64,000 nucleotides of DNA from Novosphingopyxis baekryungensis DSM 16222 (lineage in GTDB: Bacteria > Pseudomonadota > Alphaproteobacteria > Sphingomonadales > Sphingomonadaceae): the NCBI RefSeq assembly GCF_000420305.1, contig NZ_ATUR01000004.1, positions 124,001 to 188,000 on the forward strand. The letters are read 5' to 3'. The number at the start of each line of letters is the position of its first letter. Within the stretch, counting starts at the first letter, position 1. A program made the position numbers and the translations under genes. The notes beneath the pieces are model-generated. The model had not been told where the DNA came from and made no database searches. It saw only the letters and a list, made by a program, of their open reading frames with translations. Below, one piece after another: positions 27,641 through 36,446 of the stretch.

Positions 27641-28987
27641 TCAGCCTTCCTTTTTCTTGCGCATGCTGCTGTTGAACCGGTCCGCCCAGCCGGGCTTGAC
27701 CAGCTGCTCTCCGCGCACGAGCCGCAGATCGCCATCACCCACATCGCGGCTGACCGCGCTGCCCGCCGCCACGATCGCGCCACGCCCGATCCGCACCGGC
27801 GCGATCAGCGCGCTGTTCGATCCAATGAACGCACCGTCGCCGATCTCGGTCTTGTGCTTGAACCAGCCATCATAGTTGCAGGTGATGGTGCCTGCCCCGA
27901 TATTCGCGCCCGCGCCGACCGTGGCATCGCCCAGATAGGTGAGGTGGTTCGCCTTGGCCCCCTTGCCCAGCACGGTCTTCTTCATCTCCACGAAATTGCC
28001 GACCTTGGCGCCTTCTTCCATGATCGAGCCGGGCCGCAACCGGGCATAGGGACCAACCGAACAGCCGCCCTTCACATGCGCGCCTTCCAGATGGCTGAAC
28101 GCATGGATCACCGCGCCGTCCTCTATCGTCACGCCCGGCCCGAACACGACATTCGGCTCCACCGTCACGTCCCGGCCCAGCACGGTATCATGCGCGAAGA
28201 ACACCGTTTCCGGCGCGATCAGCGTGGCACCATCGGCCATCGCCTGGGCGCGGCGCAGCTGCTGCCAGTCCGCCTCCACCCGCGCCAGTTCCGCGCGGCT
28301 GTTGACGCCCGCCACTTCGCCCGCGCCGGTCTCGATCACGGCGCTTTTCTGCCCCGGCAGCATCACGATATCGGGCAGATAATATTCGCCCGCCGCATTA
28401 TCGTTGCCGATCTGGTCGAGCAGCACGAACAGGTCCGTCGCGCGCGCCGCCATCAGGCCGCTATTGCACAAGGTAACAGCGCGCTCGGCCTCGCTCGCGT
28501 CCTTATACTCCACCATTTTCTCGATCGTGCCGGTGCCGTCCGCCACGATCCGCCCATAGGCCGCCGGATCATCGGGCCGGAAACCCAGCACCACGCAGCG
28601 CGGATCGTCCCCGAAACGCAGGCGGTCGACCATCGCCTGCATGGTTTCGGCGCTCACCAGCGGCACGTCGCCGTAGAGGATCAGCACATCGCCGGAAAAG
28701 CCCTTGAGCGCGTCATGCGCCTGGCGCACGGCATGGCCAGTGCCCAGCTGCTCGGTCTGCTCGGCAATAACAATGTCGCGGTCCGCCAGGCTGGCGGCAA
28801 CCTGCTCCTTGCGCGCGCCGACCACCACGACGGTGCGCTCCACACCAAGCGCGCCCAGCGTGTCGGCCAGATGATGCAGCATCGGCTTGCCCGCAATGGG
28901 GTGCAGAACCTTGTGCAGATCGGACTTCATGCGCGTGCCGGACCCGGCGGCAAGCACGATGGCGGCGAGCGGACGATCGGTGTTCAA
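27641..28987 (-). CDS. glmU: Bifunctional UDP-GlcNAc pyrophosphorylase/GlcN-1-P acetyltransferase GlmU
   Basis: 448 residues from a TTG at 28987, which has AAGGAG 8 bases upstream; no ATG exists before the catalytic loop. The uridylyltransferase domain starts AAIVLAAGSGTRMKSDLHKVLHPI. It is followed by the left-handed beta-helix acetyltransferase domain with hexapeptide repeats (GCSVGPYARLRPG, GNFVEMKKTVLGKGAKANHLTYLGDA, GAGTITCNYDG). It completes UDP-GlcNAc synthesis. glmS, which supplies the pathway, lies downstream after three inserted genes. Confidence 0.98.
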   Translation of the reverse strand: MNTDRPLAAIVLAAGSGTRMKSDLHKVLHPIAGKPMLHHLADTLGALGVERTVVVVGARKEQVAASLADRDIVIAEQTEQLGTGHAVRQAHDALKGFSGDVLILYGDVPLVSAETMQAMVDRLRFGDDPRCVVLGFRPDDPAAYGRIVADGTGTIEKMVEYKDASEAERAVTLCNSGLMAARATDLFVLLDQIGNDNAAGEYYLPDIVMLPGQKSAVIETGAGEVAGVNSRAELARVEADWQQLRRAQAMADGATLIAPETVFFAHDTVLGRDVTVEPNVVFGPGVTIEDGAVIHAFSHLEGAHVKGGCSVGPYARLRPGSIMEEGAKVGNFVEMKKTVLGKGAKANHLTYLGDATVGAGANIGAGTITCNYDGWFKHKTEIGDGAFIGSNSALIAPVRIGRGAIVAAGSAVSRDVGDGDLRLVRGEQLVKPGWADRFNSSMRKKKEG

Positions 28988-29060
28988 TGGCTGTCTCCTT
29001 GCGGCAGTGCTGTTGCATGGCACACTTGCATAATCCAGTGGCTTGCGGCCATGTCCGCCC

Positions 29061-29768
29061 ATGACAGATTTTCCTTACGCCATCATGGGTTTTGATCTGG
29101 ACGGCACGCTGCTCGATACCAGTGACGAGCTGACCGCATCGGTCAACCACACGCTCGGCCTGATGGGCCGCGAGACGCTGACGCGCGATCAGGTAAAGCC
29201 GATGGTCGGCCTGGGCGCCAAACATATGCTGAAGGTGGGGATAGAGCGGACCGGCAGCGACGGCGATGATCGGGATGCGCTGCTGAAGGAATATCTGCCC
29301 AGATTGCTGGAGCATTATGGCGCCAATCTTGGCAGCGGATCCCATCCCTATCCGGGCCTGATCGACGCGATGGACGCGCTGCAGGAACGCGGCGTGACGC
29401 TGGCCGTGGTCACCAACAAGTTCGAAAATTTCGCCGAGACGCTGCTGACAGCCGTCGGGCTGCGGGATCGCTTCGCCTGCGTGATCGGCGGGGACACCAT
29501 GGGCAAGGGCAAGTCCAAGCCGCACCGTGCACCGATCGACGAGATGGTCCGGCGCTGTGGCGGCACGGTGAACGAGACCCCGGCGGCGTTCATCGGCGAT
29601 TCGATTTACGATATCATGGCCGCGCATAATGGCGGCCTGCCCGCCATCGCCGTCAGCTTCGGCTTCCTGCACCAGCCGGTCGAGGAACTGGGCGCGGACG
29701 CGATCATCGATCATTATGACGCGCTGATCCCGACGCTGGAGAAGATCGCGAAGGCGTCCACCAGGTGA
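29061..29768 (+). CDS. gph: HAD-family phosphatase, phosphoglycolate-phosphatase-like
   Basis: 235 residues from ATG 29061, divergent from glmU. HAD motif I is GFDLDGTLLDTSDEL, motif II TNKFENF, and motif III/IV GKGKSKPHRAP with FIGDSIYDIMAAHNGG. The cap insertion is helical, as in Gph. Gph hydrolyses 2-phosphoglycolate arising from DNA repair or oxygenation. The motif IV residues deviate from GDSxxD spacing only slightly. The stop overlaps the GTG start of the crotonase gene. Confidence 0.9.
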   Translation: MTDFPYAIMGFDLDGTLLDTSDELTASVNHTLGLMGRETLTRDQVKPMVGLGAKHMLKVGIERTGSDGDDRDALLKEYLPRLLEHYGANLGSGSHPYPGLIDAMDALQERGVTLAVVTNKFENFAETLLTAVGLRDRFACVIGGDTMGKGKSKPHRAPIDEMVRRCGGTVNETPAAFIGDSIYDIMAAHNGGLPAIAVSFGFLHQPVEELGADAIIDHYDALIPTLEKIAKASTR

Positions 29769-30517
29769 CCATCTCGCGCAGCAACGATGACGGCATCGGC
29801 ACCATCCTGATGGACCGGCCACGGCGCAAGAACGCGCTGCAGCTGGAAGACTGGGAGGCCTTGGCCAGCGCGATTGCCGATGCAGACGCCGATGACGATG
29901 TGCGCGCCATCATCCTGACGAGCGCCCAGCCCGGCCTGTTCTGCGCCGGCGCGGACATTGCGGACATCGCCGCGCATCATGAGGACGCCGAATGGCGCGC
30001 GCGCAAATATGAAGCGGTGCAGGCCTGCAACCGCGGGCTATGGTCCAGCGACAAGCCGGTGATCGCCGCCATCGATGGCGATTGCATCGGCGGCGGCTGC
30101 GGGCTGGCACTGGCCTGCGACATCCGCATCGCCGCCCCCCACGCGCGCTTCGGCGTGACGCCGGCCAAGCTCGGCATCGCCTATGCCCGCTTCGACACTG
30201 CCCTGCTGGTGGCGGCCGTCGGCATTGCGCAGGCGCGTCGCCTGTTGATCACGGCCGACCTTATCGACGCTCCGGAAGCTCTGCGCATAGGCCTGATCGA
30301 CGAAATTTCCGACGATCCACGGTCTCTCGCCAACATCAGGGCGCAAGCTCTGCAAAGCCTTTCGCAGCACAGTATTGCAGTCTCAAAGAAACATTTGCGC
30401 GCTATCATGCAAGGCACGGTGCTGGAAGACGCGGAAAGCCGGTCGCTTTTTATCGAAAGCTATACGCGGGAAGGGTTCAGGGAGCGGCTCGACAGCTTTG
30501 TGCGCCGCAAGGGATAG
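29765..30517 (+). CDS. Crotonase superfamily protein lacking the usual catalytic glutamates
   Basis: 250 residues from GTG 29765, overlapping the gph stop (GTGA). The fold is clear: DRPRRKNALQLEDWEAL, the oxyanion-hole blocks LFCAGADIADI and CIGGGCGLALACDIRIAA. However, the position normally occupied by PE in enoyl-CoA hydratases reads TPAKLGIAY, and the second glutamate region reads AQARRLLITADLI. Both acid/base glutamates therefore appear missing, so simple hydratase activity is doubtful. An isomerase, a hydrolase-like activity or a non-catalytic role are alternatives. Confidence 0.88.
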   Translation: MTISRSNDDGIGTILMDRPRRKNALQLEDWEALASAIADADADDDVRAIILTSAQPGLFCAGADIADIAAHHEDAEWRARKYEAVQACNRGLWSSDKPVIAAIDGDCIGGGCGLALACDIRIAAPHARFGVTPAKLGIAYARFDTALLVAAVGIAQARRLLITADLIDAPEALRIGLIDEISDDPRSLANIRAQALQSLSQHSIAVSKKHLRAIMQGTVLEDAESRSLFIESYTREGFRERLDSFVRRKG

Positions 30518-30593
30518 GACTTTCGTTACACGGTTCATTTTTGCAGAAGCTGAAATATTGTCGAACGCTGGTCGACGCTCTGGGGGGAGTATC

Positions 30594-32198
30594 ATGCGCA
30601 TTCTATTCTTTTTCGCGATCCTGGTCCTGGCTGTCGGCCTGCCAGGGAGCGCTCAGGCCAGATGGCTGGAAGCGTCGAGCGACCATTTCGTGGTCTATGC
30701 CGATGATAGCGAAAAGGATTTGCGCGCCTTCACGCAGCAACTCGAACGCTATGATGCGGCGATGGGGTTTCTATTCAACGACCGGGCAGCCAAACCGAGT
30801 CCATCCAACCGCGTCACGATCTATGTCGTAAAAAACGAACGCGACGTGCGAAAGCTGCTGGGGAATGGAGCAAAAAACGTTGCGGGTTTCTACGTGCCAC
30901 GGGCCGGCGCTTCGGTCGCATTCGTGCCCAAGATCGACGTGCAGTCGCGCGAAACCGACAGATCCATGCTTATTCTGCTGCATGAATATGCCCATCATTT
31001 CCTGATTTCGAACAGCAGTTTTCCCATGCCGGCCTGGATGTCTGAGGGGGCGGCGGAGTTCTATGCTTCGGCCAGTTTCAATAAGGATGGCGGTGTCAGC
31101 CTGGGCCGTCCGGCGCAGCACCGCGCCTATGAATTGTACAATGATGGCGGCCTGACCGTCGAGCAGATCCTATCCACGCCGCGCAATGATCGAAGCCGCA
31201 GTTTCAGTGCTTTTTATGGCAAAAGCTGGCTCCTCTATCATTACCTGATGCTGTCAGGGGACCGAACTGGCCAAATTCGCAAATATGGCCAGGCTCTGCA
31301 AAACGGCCTGCCCTTGCGCGACGCTGCCGTGGAAGCCTTTGGCGACCTCGATCAGTTGGAGAAGGACGTCGGCAAATATCTGTCGCGACGGCGAATGAAT
31401 GTCATTCAATTATCAGGCGAAAAAATCGACATCGGGCCGGTGCAGATACGCACCCTGGGCAACGGCGAAGCCGATATGATGCCCGTGCGCATCACCTCCA
31501 AAAGTGGCGTGACGCGCGAACAGGCGCTCGAACTGCTTAGCGACGCACGCGAGATAGCCGCAGACTATCCCGGCGATGCCGCCGTGCTGGCGGCGCTGGC
31601 GGAAGCGGAATTCGATGCCGGTTTTGACGACCGGGCCATTGCAGCTGCCGATGGCGCCCTGGCGATCGATCCGAAGCGGGTGAATGCCTATGTGCAAAAA
31701 GGCTATGCCATGTTCAGGAAAGCCGAAAATGCGGACGACAGGGAAGCCGCCTTCGCCGAAGCCGTAAAGCCCTTCGTCGCGCTGAATAAAATCGAAAACG
31801 ACCATCCGCTTCCGCTCATCTATTTCTACAGAAGTTATATGGAACGTGGCGCCAAGCCCAGTGAATTGGCGGTGCGCGGCCTGGATTGGGCATCGCAGCT
31901 TGCACGTTTCGATCTGGGCTTGCGGTTCATGCTGGCCCGGCAGGATTTGCTGGACCGCGATTTCGCACGCGCACGCGCGAACCTGATCCCGGTGGCCTAT
32001 AATCCCCATGGCGGCGCGCTGGCGTCGCAGGCGCGTGCCGTGCTGGACGCGCTGGAAAAGATCGGAGACCCGGAACAACTGGCCAGAATGATGGCGGCCA
32101 GTCCCGAGACAGACATGCAAACCGGCGGCGACCGTGAAGGGGAGAACGGGGAAGAGGATGGCGAAACCGGGGACGCGCTTTCCAGCACACCCCGTTAG
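30594..32198 (+). CDS. Exported DUF1570-like metallopeptidase with TPR-type repeats
   Basis: 534 residues from ATG 30594 with GGGGGGAG just upstream. Signal peptide: MRILFFFAILVLAVGLPGSAQA. The first half carries a gluzincin site, LLHEYAHHFL, followed by the third ligand region WMSEGAAEFYAS, consistent with a zinc peptidase (DUF1570-like). The second half has helical TPR-like repeats (ADYPGDAAVLAALAEAEFDAGFDDRAIAAADGALAIDPKRVNAYVQKGYAM, split here over residues about 340-400). The C-terminal tail is acidic. Likely periplasmic; substrate unknown. Confidence 0.87.
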   Translation: MRILFFFAILVLAVGLPGSAQARWLEASSDHFVVYADDSEKDLRAFTQQLERYDAAMGFLFNDRAAKPSPSNRVTIYVVKNERDVRKLLGNGAKNVAGFYVPRAGASVAFVPKIDVQSRETDRSMLILLHEYAHHFLISNSSFPMPAWMSEGAAEFYASASFNKDGGVSLGRPAQHRAYELYNDGGLTVEQILSTPRNDRSRSFSAFYGKSWLLYHYLMLSGDRTGQIRKYGQALQNGLPLRDAAVEAFGDLDQLEKDVGKYLSRRRMNVIQLSGEKIDIGPVQIRTLGNGEADMMPVRITSKSGVTREQALELLSDAREIAADYPGDAAVLAALAEAEFDAGFDDRAIAAADGALAIDPKRVNAYVQKGYAMFRKAENADDREAAFAEAVKPFVALNKIENDHPLPLIYFYRSYMERGAKPSELAVRGLDWASQLARFDLGLRFMLARQDLLDRDFARARANLIPVAYNPHGGALASQARAVLDALEKIGDPEQLARMMAASPETDMQTGGDREGENGEEDGETGDALSSTPR

Positions 32199-32226
32199 TC
32201 CCGCAGGGACCGCCGATCGCCGCAGC

Positions 32227-33288
32227 TCAACTCCTGCGCCATTTGGTCCACAGATGGCGCGCCAGCATGGCAGGCGGCATGCGCATGGCATGCCCGCGGA
32301 TGGTGAAGGCCAGGCGCAGTAACGGTCTGGTTTGCCGCCCCCAGCCGTCGCGGGCCATCAGGCGGGCCTCGAACAGATTGTCCATCCGGCTGTTATGACC
32401 GCGCAGCTTTTCGTCCACCGGGGTGCCGTAGATCCGCTCGGACAGGCGCAGCGCGCGGCGGACATGGGAAAGCAACTGATGGCGGCGCGCGCGCACGGCC
32501 AGCGCGTCCCAGAAATTGGCCGATCCGGCAAATTCGCGCAGCATCCGGTCGATATCCCACAGATTGCGCAGGCCGCCCTCCATCTCGCCATCGGCAAACA
32601 GATGCGCGATCGCATGGCAGACCATGTCTGCGGGCGACAGGACATGGAGCCCGTGCCAGCTGCTGAACTTGGCCAGCCGTACGCCTTTCTGCTGCGCATC
32701 GGGCTGCAGCGCGATGGCCGATGCCAGCATGGCGGCGGGATCCGGGCTGGGCCGCGCCGTGCGGGGAAGGATGGTGTGATGCACGTCGATCATCCGATCC
32801 CGCTCACGGTGGATCAGCGGCGGCAGCTCATGCATCCAGCGGCGATAATATTGATCGTCATAGGCGTCTTCCTTCACCCATTCCCATCCGGCCGCGAGCA
32901 GCGCCTTCTCCACCTCATCCAGATCCTTTTCGGCGACAAGGATGTCCAGATCACCAATCGAGCGGCCAGCCCCGGCATCCATGTTCGCCGCAACATAGGC
33001 GGTGCCTTTCAGCAGAACCGCCTTGCCATGATAGTCTTTCAGCGCGCGGCGGCAGCAATCGGCTTCCCACAAAGCCGCGCGCCGCTCCTGTTCGGAAGAG
33101 CGCCGCGCGTCGGCCAGCACGGCCTCCACCTCGACGGGCAGACCGCGCCCTTCCAGCCGCACGGCCAGCGCACCGATCAGCCGTTCCGCCCGCGCCACCG
33201 CGATCAGCGCATTCCATTGGCGCGCCCCGAAACTGCCGGCCAGGCGGGGGTCCCGCAAGGTCGCGGCGAGACGGCGAATGGGGGTCAT
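32227..33288 (-). CDS. Nucleotidyltransferase-fold protein (NTP_transf_5 type) of the HprK/PqqD operon
   Basis: 353 residues from ATG 33288, which overlaps the stop of the kinase gene (ATGA). The nucleotidyltransferase core is at residues 90-125: VLLKGTAYVAAN, then RSIGDLDILVAE with the paired acidic residues of the Pol-beta type fold, and a downstream HPF-like DVHHTILPR. The family is largely uncharacterised, and members occur in operons with an HprK-like kinase and a PqqD-like protein. In some lasso-peptide clusters a protein of this fold modifies a phosphorylated peptide. Here the substrate is unknown. Confidence 0.88.
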   Translation of the reverse strand: MTPIRRLAATLRDPRLAGSFGARQWNALIAVARAERLIGALAVRLEGRGLPVEVEAVLADARRSSEQERRAALWEADCCRRALKDYHGKAVLLKGTAYVAANMDAGAGRSIGDLDILVAEKDLDEVEKALLAAGWEWVKEDAYDDQYYRRWMHELPPLIHRERDRMIDVHHTILPRTARPSPDPAAMLASAIALQPDAQQKGVRLAKFSSWHGLHVLSPADMVCHAIAHLFADGEMEGGLRNLWDIDRMLREFAGSANFWDALAVRARRHQLLSHVRRALRLSERIYGTPVDEKLRGHNSRMDNLFEARLMARDGWGRQTRPLLRLAFTIRGHAMRMPPAMLARHLWTKWRRS

Positions 33289-34142
33289 GGAAACTGCGCC
33301 CAGAGCTGGTCGATTAGCTCCAGCCCCTCTTCCCCGCGCCGATAGTCGATGGCCCGTGCAGGCACCGTTTCGCAAAAGCGCGTGAGCGCGGCAAAACCGG
33401 CTTCGCCAAGCGCGACATAATTGGTCGAGGCCTGGGTGAGCCGCATGAACAGCTCGCTTGGGGGGACGGTGCGGATGGCGCGCGCTTCGCCGAAACGCGG
33501 AAACAGGATCAGCCTGGGCAGGGCCGCCTCGTCCATCCGCTGGATCGCATCGTGCGACGGCACGAGGTGGCGGATATCGCCCTTCGGCGTGCCACGCAGA
33601 CGTGGCCCGAGCCGCTGATGGCCGACCCGCTGTTCCAGCGCTTCGATACCCTCATTTTTCAGGCTGACCAGCCGGGGAAAGGGATGCACCGCGCCATCCT
33701 CCAGCCCCAGCAGGGCAAACTCGTCGCTCAGGAACCGCCAGCCGCTTTCGCCCAGCAGCGCGGCCATGGTGGATTTGCCCGATCCGGACATCCCGGTCAT
33801 CACCAGCGCGCGGCCATCCTTCTCCGCCGCGCCGGCATGCAGCAGCAGATGCCGCCGCCAGCCCAGCGCCATCTGCAGGTTCATGCCCATTTCCGCCGCC
33901 AGCAGCCCTTGCACAAGCGGCAGCGGCGCAGCGTCCGGCAACATGTAATCGCCCGAAATCATGACCGAGGGCCGCAGCCATCGGCGCCACGGACGGGCCG
34001 GTTCCAGCCGGACCGTATAGTCGCAATAAGACGGCGTGGGGTACGCCGCGTAAAGGCGCTCGAGCGCCGCGACGGGCGCCCGCCAGGCCGATCCGATGCG
34101 AAAGGCCGCCGGACCGACGCGGATGCGCAATTCATGCATCAT
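33285..34142 (-). CDS. HprK-related kinase A
   Basis: 285 residues. Walker A is GMSGSGKST at 117-125, preceded by LLLHAGAAEKDGRALVMT, where HPr kinases carry their conserved His region. The Walker-B-like segment is FLSDEFALLG near 137-146; classic HprK has an aspartate pair here. The N-terminal 100 residues have no HprK sensor domain similarity. The protein resembles the HprK-related kinase A family, which is not a sugar-control kinase and occurs with PqqD-like proteins. Overlaps of four bases at both ends (ATGA) couple it to its neighbours. Confidence 0.9.
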   Translation of the reverse strand: MMHELRIRVGPAAFRIGSAWRAPVAALERLYAAYPTPSYCDYTVRLEPARPWRRWLRPSVMISGDYMLPDAAPLPLVQGLLAAEMGMNLQMALGWRRHLLLHAGAAEKDGRALVMTGMSGSGKSTMAALLGESGWRFLSDEFALLGLEDGAVHPFPRLVSLKNEGIEALEQRVGHQRLGPRLRGTPKGDIRHLVPSHDAIQRMDEAALPRLILFPRFGEARAIRTVPPSELFMRLTQASTNYVALGEAGFAALTRFCETVPARAIDYRRGEEGLELIDQLWAQFP

Positions 34143-34456
34143 GGCCCGCCTTCTGCGCCGTCCGCCTGCCCGGGGCTTACCCGTTCGGCCAAACCAAGCG
34201 CCGCCAGCTCTTCCAGCCGCGCGCCGATGATCGCCGCCGCATCGGTCTGCGGCAGCTCGTAATCCTCCGCCAGACGCGCGGCGATGGCGGGCGCATCCAT
34301 CGCCCTGTCCTGCATGACCGAGAGGATCTGGGGCACCGGTTCCATCACGATATGGGTCTGCCCGGACCGGCGATGATAGACCAGCGTCACCGCGTCGAGC
34401 GGATGCCAGACGAGCTCGCTTTCGGGCACACGGATATAGAGTGGATCATGGGGCAT
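34139..34456 (-). CDS. PqqD-like peptide chaperone of the HPr-rel-A type
   Basis: 105 residues. The PqqD fold pattern is visible: LVWHPLDAVTLVYHRRSGQTHIVMEPVPQILSVMQ, then MDAPAIAARLAEDYELPQTDAAAIIGARLEELAALGLAERV. PqqD-type domains bind leader peptides and deliver them to modifying enzymes (RRE, RiPP recognition element). Coupling to the HprK-related kinase by an ATGA overlap suggests that this protein presents a peptide or protein for phosphorylation. It starts 63 bases after the small exported protein gene. Confidence 0.88.
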   Translation of the reverse strand: MPHDPLYIRVPESELVWHPLDAVTLVYHRRSGQTHIVMEPVPQILSVMQDRAMDAPAIAARLAEDYELPQTDAAAIIGARLEELAALGLAERVSPGQADGAEGGP

Positions 34457-34519
34457 GATCTGCCCCTTGTCCGCACGCAGGGCGCAGGGCGCAAGCCCGA
34501 AAAGGGCCGGAATGCGCGA

Positions 34520-34951
34520 TCAGCGCGGCATTTGCAGCGATGCGTAGCAGGTAAAGCCGCTCTGGCCGGCCTGCAGCCTGCGGATATAGTTCAGATAGGC
34601 CTGGTTCTGCTCATAGCTTGCGCCGGGCAAGGCGCCGCCCTTCATCGCACGCTTGACCTCTTCGCCGGTAAAAGGCCGCCCCGGCGGCGCAAAGGAACCC
34701 GGCGTATCGGCGGGCACCAGGCGGCCGTCGCCCGCAATATATTGTCCGGCATGGCTGCGGTCCGGCACGGGAATTTCGCAGTTGAGAACCGATCCGGCGG
34801 CCTGCGCAATGGCCGGGCGCACGCTGACGATGGTGGAGGCGGCAAAGGCACCCAGCATCAGGGCGCGGCGGCGATCGACCACGCCTGCGGTCTTTTTCGC
34901 TGCGTTATCTCCGTCCGCATCCGCCTGTTCATGCTCAGGACCGTCACTCAC
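34520..34951 (-). CDS. Small exported protein, first gene of the PqqD/HprK operon
   Basis: 143 residues from a GTG at 34951 with GGGAG 9 bases upstream; the longer frame to 35020 lacks a ribosome-binding site. About 30 charged residues lead to a twin-arginine-like signal, VDRRRALMLGAFAASTIVS, ending near AIAQA. The mature part of about 90 residues has two cysteines (LNCEIPVP, GFTCYASLQMPR) and Pro/Gly-rich stretches (DTPGSFAPPGRPF). No family is recognised. Being first in the operon of the modifying enzymes, it is the natural candidate substrate; this is inference. Confidence 0.75.
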   Translation of the reverse strand: MSDGPEHEQADADGDNAAKKTAGVVDRRRALMLGAFAASTIVSVRPAIAQAAGSVLNCEIPVPDRSHAGQYIAGDGRLVPADTPGSFAPPGRPFTGEEVKRAMKGGALPGASYEQNQAYLNYIRRLQAGQSGFTCYASLQMPR

Positions 34952-35116
34952 CGCTATCGTCTCCCAGAAAAACGAGAAGCCATTGCATAGCGAGCGATGC
35001 AGATGAAAGCGAGGGTGCACGGCGCATGCCCTTGCCGGTCGTCCGATGCCGGGACGGTCGGCGATGGTGAAAATCGCAATTTGTGGCGCTCCGGCAAGCT
35101 GCTATGGCCTCTGCAC

Positions 35117-36376
35117 ATGAGCCGCTCTTCCCTCTTTCGTCTCTCCATGGCGGCGCTGCTGCTGTTTATCGGCGCGATGGCGGCGGCCAGTTCCGGCGCC
35201 TTGGCCGAGCGCACCGTCATCATGTTCGTGGCCGGGATGGCGGCGATTTTCGTGGCGTCGGATCAAGGCGGCGGCCGGGCCCGTGCGCGCTCCACGCGGC
35301 AGGCCCAGCGCCCGCCCATGCGGATCAGCCACCACCTCGATTTTCAGAGATTTATCGATGCCTCGACCGATCCGATCATCGTGGTGGAAGCGGCGCGGGT
35401 GACCAACGCCAATGACGCGGCGTTACGGCTCTTCGGGGAAAATGTGGTGGGCGAAAATGTGCGCACCGTGGTGCGGCATGCCGGCGCGGCGGAACGACTG
35501 GCCGATGAAGAGGCCTCGCATGAAGGCCGCCCGTTGCGACTGACCGGCATCGGCATGCGCGATCAAAGCTGGGACATGCGCATTCAACGCATCGCGTCCG
35601 GCCAGAAGCTGGTGCAGCTGACCGACCGCACGTCCAGCCAGGCGGCGGAAAAGATGCGCGTCGATTTCGTGGCCAATGCCAGCCATGAACTGATGACTCC
35701 ATTAAGCTCGGTCAAAGGCTTCATCGAGACGTTGAGAGAGCCGGATGCGGGCGAATCCGCACCGGTGCGGGAACGCTTTCTCGCAATCATGGCCGCCGAG
35801 ACCGACCGGATGCAGGCCCTGGTACGCGATCTGATGTCGCTCAGCCGGATCGAGGCGGAAAAGCATCATCCCGTCGAAACCAGCGTCGATATCAGCGCGA
35901 TTGCAAAAAGCGTGGCGGGCGAGCTGGCTGCAGGGTCCAATCCGCGCGGCGGCGAGATTGCGCTGGAAGGGGTCGACCAGCCGGTCATGGTGATGGGCGA
36001 TGTCAGCCAGCTGCGGCAGTTGCTCTACAACATTCTCTTCAACGCCATGAAATATGGCCGCGCCGGCACGCCGATCACGCTGAGCTTGGGGCTGTCGCGA
36101 TCGGGATCGATGGCGCGGCTGCGTGTGGCCGATCAGGGCGAAGGCATTGCGCCGGAACATATTCCGCGCCTGACCGAGCGTTTCTACCGCGTCGATTCCG
36201 GCCGCAGCCGCCAATTGGGCGGCACCGGGCTGGGGCTCTCTTTGGTCAAGCATATCGTCGATCGCCATCGCGGCCATCTGGAAATATCCAGTGAGCTTGG
36301 CAAAGGCACGGCCATCACCGTGATGCTGCAGATCGCGCGCGATCGGCTGGCCATGCCGGTGCAGGATATCACCTAG
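35117..36376 (+). CDS. phoR: Phosphate-regulon sensor histidine kinase PhoR
   Basis: 419 residues from ATG 35117, where the first membrane helix begins; the longer frame to 34997 overlaps the divergent promoter region. Two helices near the N-terminus (MAALLLFIGAMAAASSGAL, VIMFVAGMAAIFVAS) are followed by a PAS domain. The phosphoacceptor block is FVANASHELMTPLSSVKGFIE (split over residues 185-205, His near 190; M where most kinases have R). The catalytic ATPase has NILFNAMKYG and GGTGLGLSLVKHI. It heads the pst-pho module and would phosphorylate PhoB when phosphate is low. Confidence 0.95.
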   Translation: MSRSSLFRLSMAALLLFIGAMAAASSGALAERTVIMFVAGMAAIFVASDQGGGRARARSTRQAQRPPMRISHHLDFQRFIDASTDPIIVVEAARVTNANDAALRLFGENVVGENVRTVVRHAGAAERLADEEASHEGRPLRLTGIGMRDQSWDMRIQRIASGQKLVQLTDRTSSQAAEKMRVDFVANASHELMTPLSSVKGFIETLREPDAGESAPVRERFLAIMAAETDRMQALVRDLMSLSRIEAEKHHPVETSVDISAIAKSVAGELAAGSNPRGGEIALEGVDQPVMVMGDVSQLRQLLYNILFNAMKYGRAGTPITLSLGLSRSGSMARLRVADQGEGIAPEHIPRLTERFYRVDSGRSRQLGGTGLGLSLVKHIVDRHRGHLEISSELGKGTAITVMLQIARDRLAMPVQDIT

Positions 36377-36446
36377 GCCTAGGGCCACCCAATCGGCACC
36401 GCCATCGGCACGGCAGCGCGCGCTTTGTAAGAGCATTGGACAAAAA

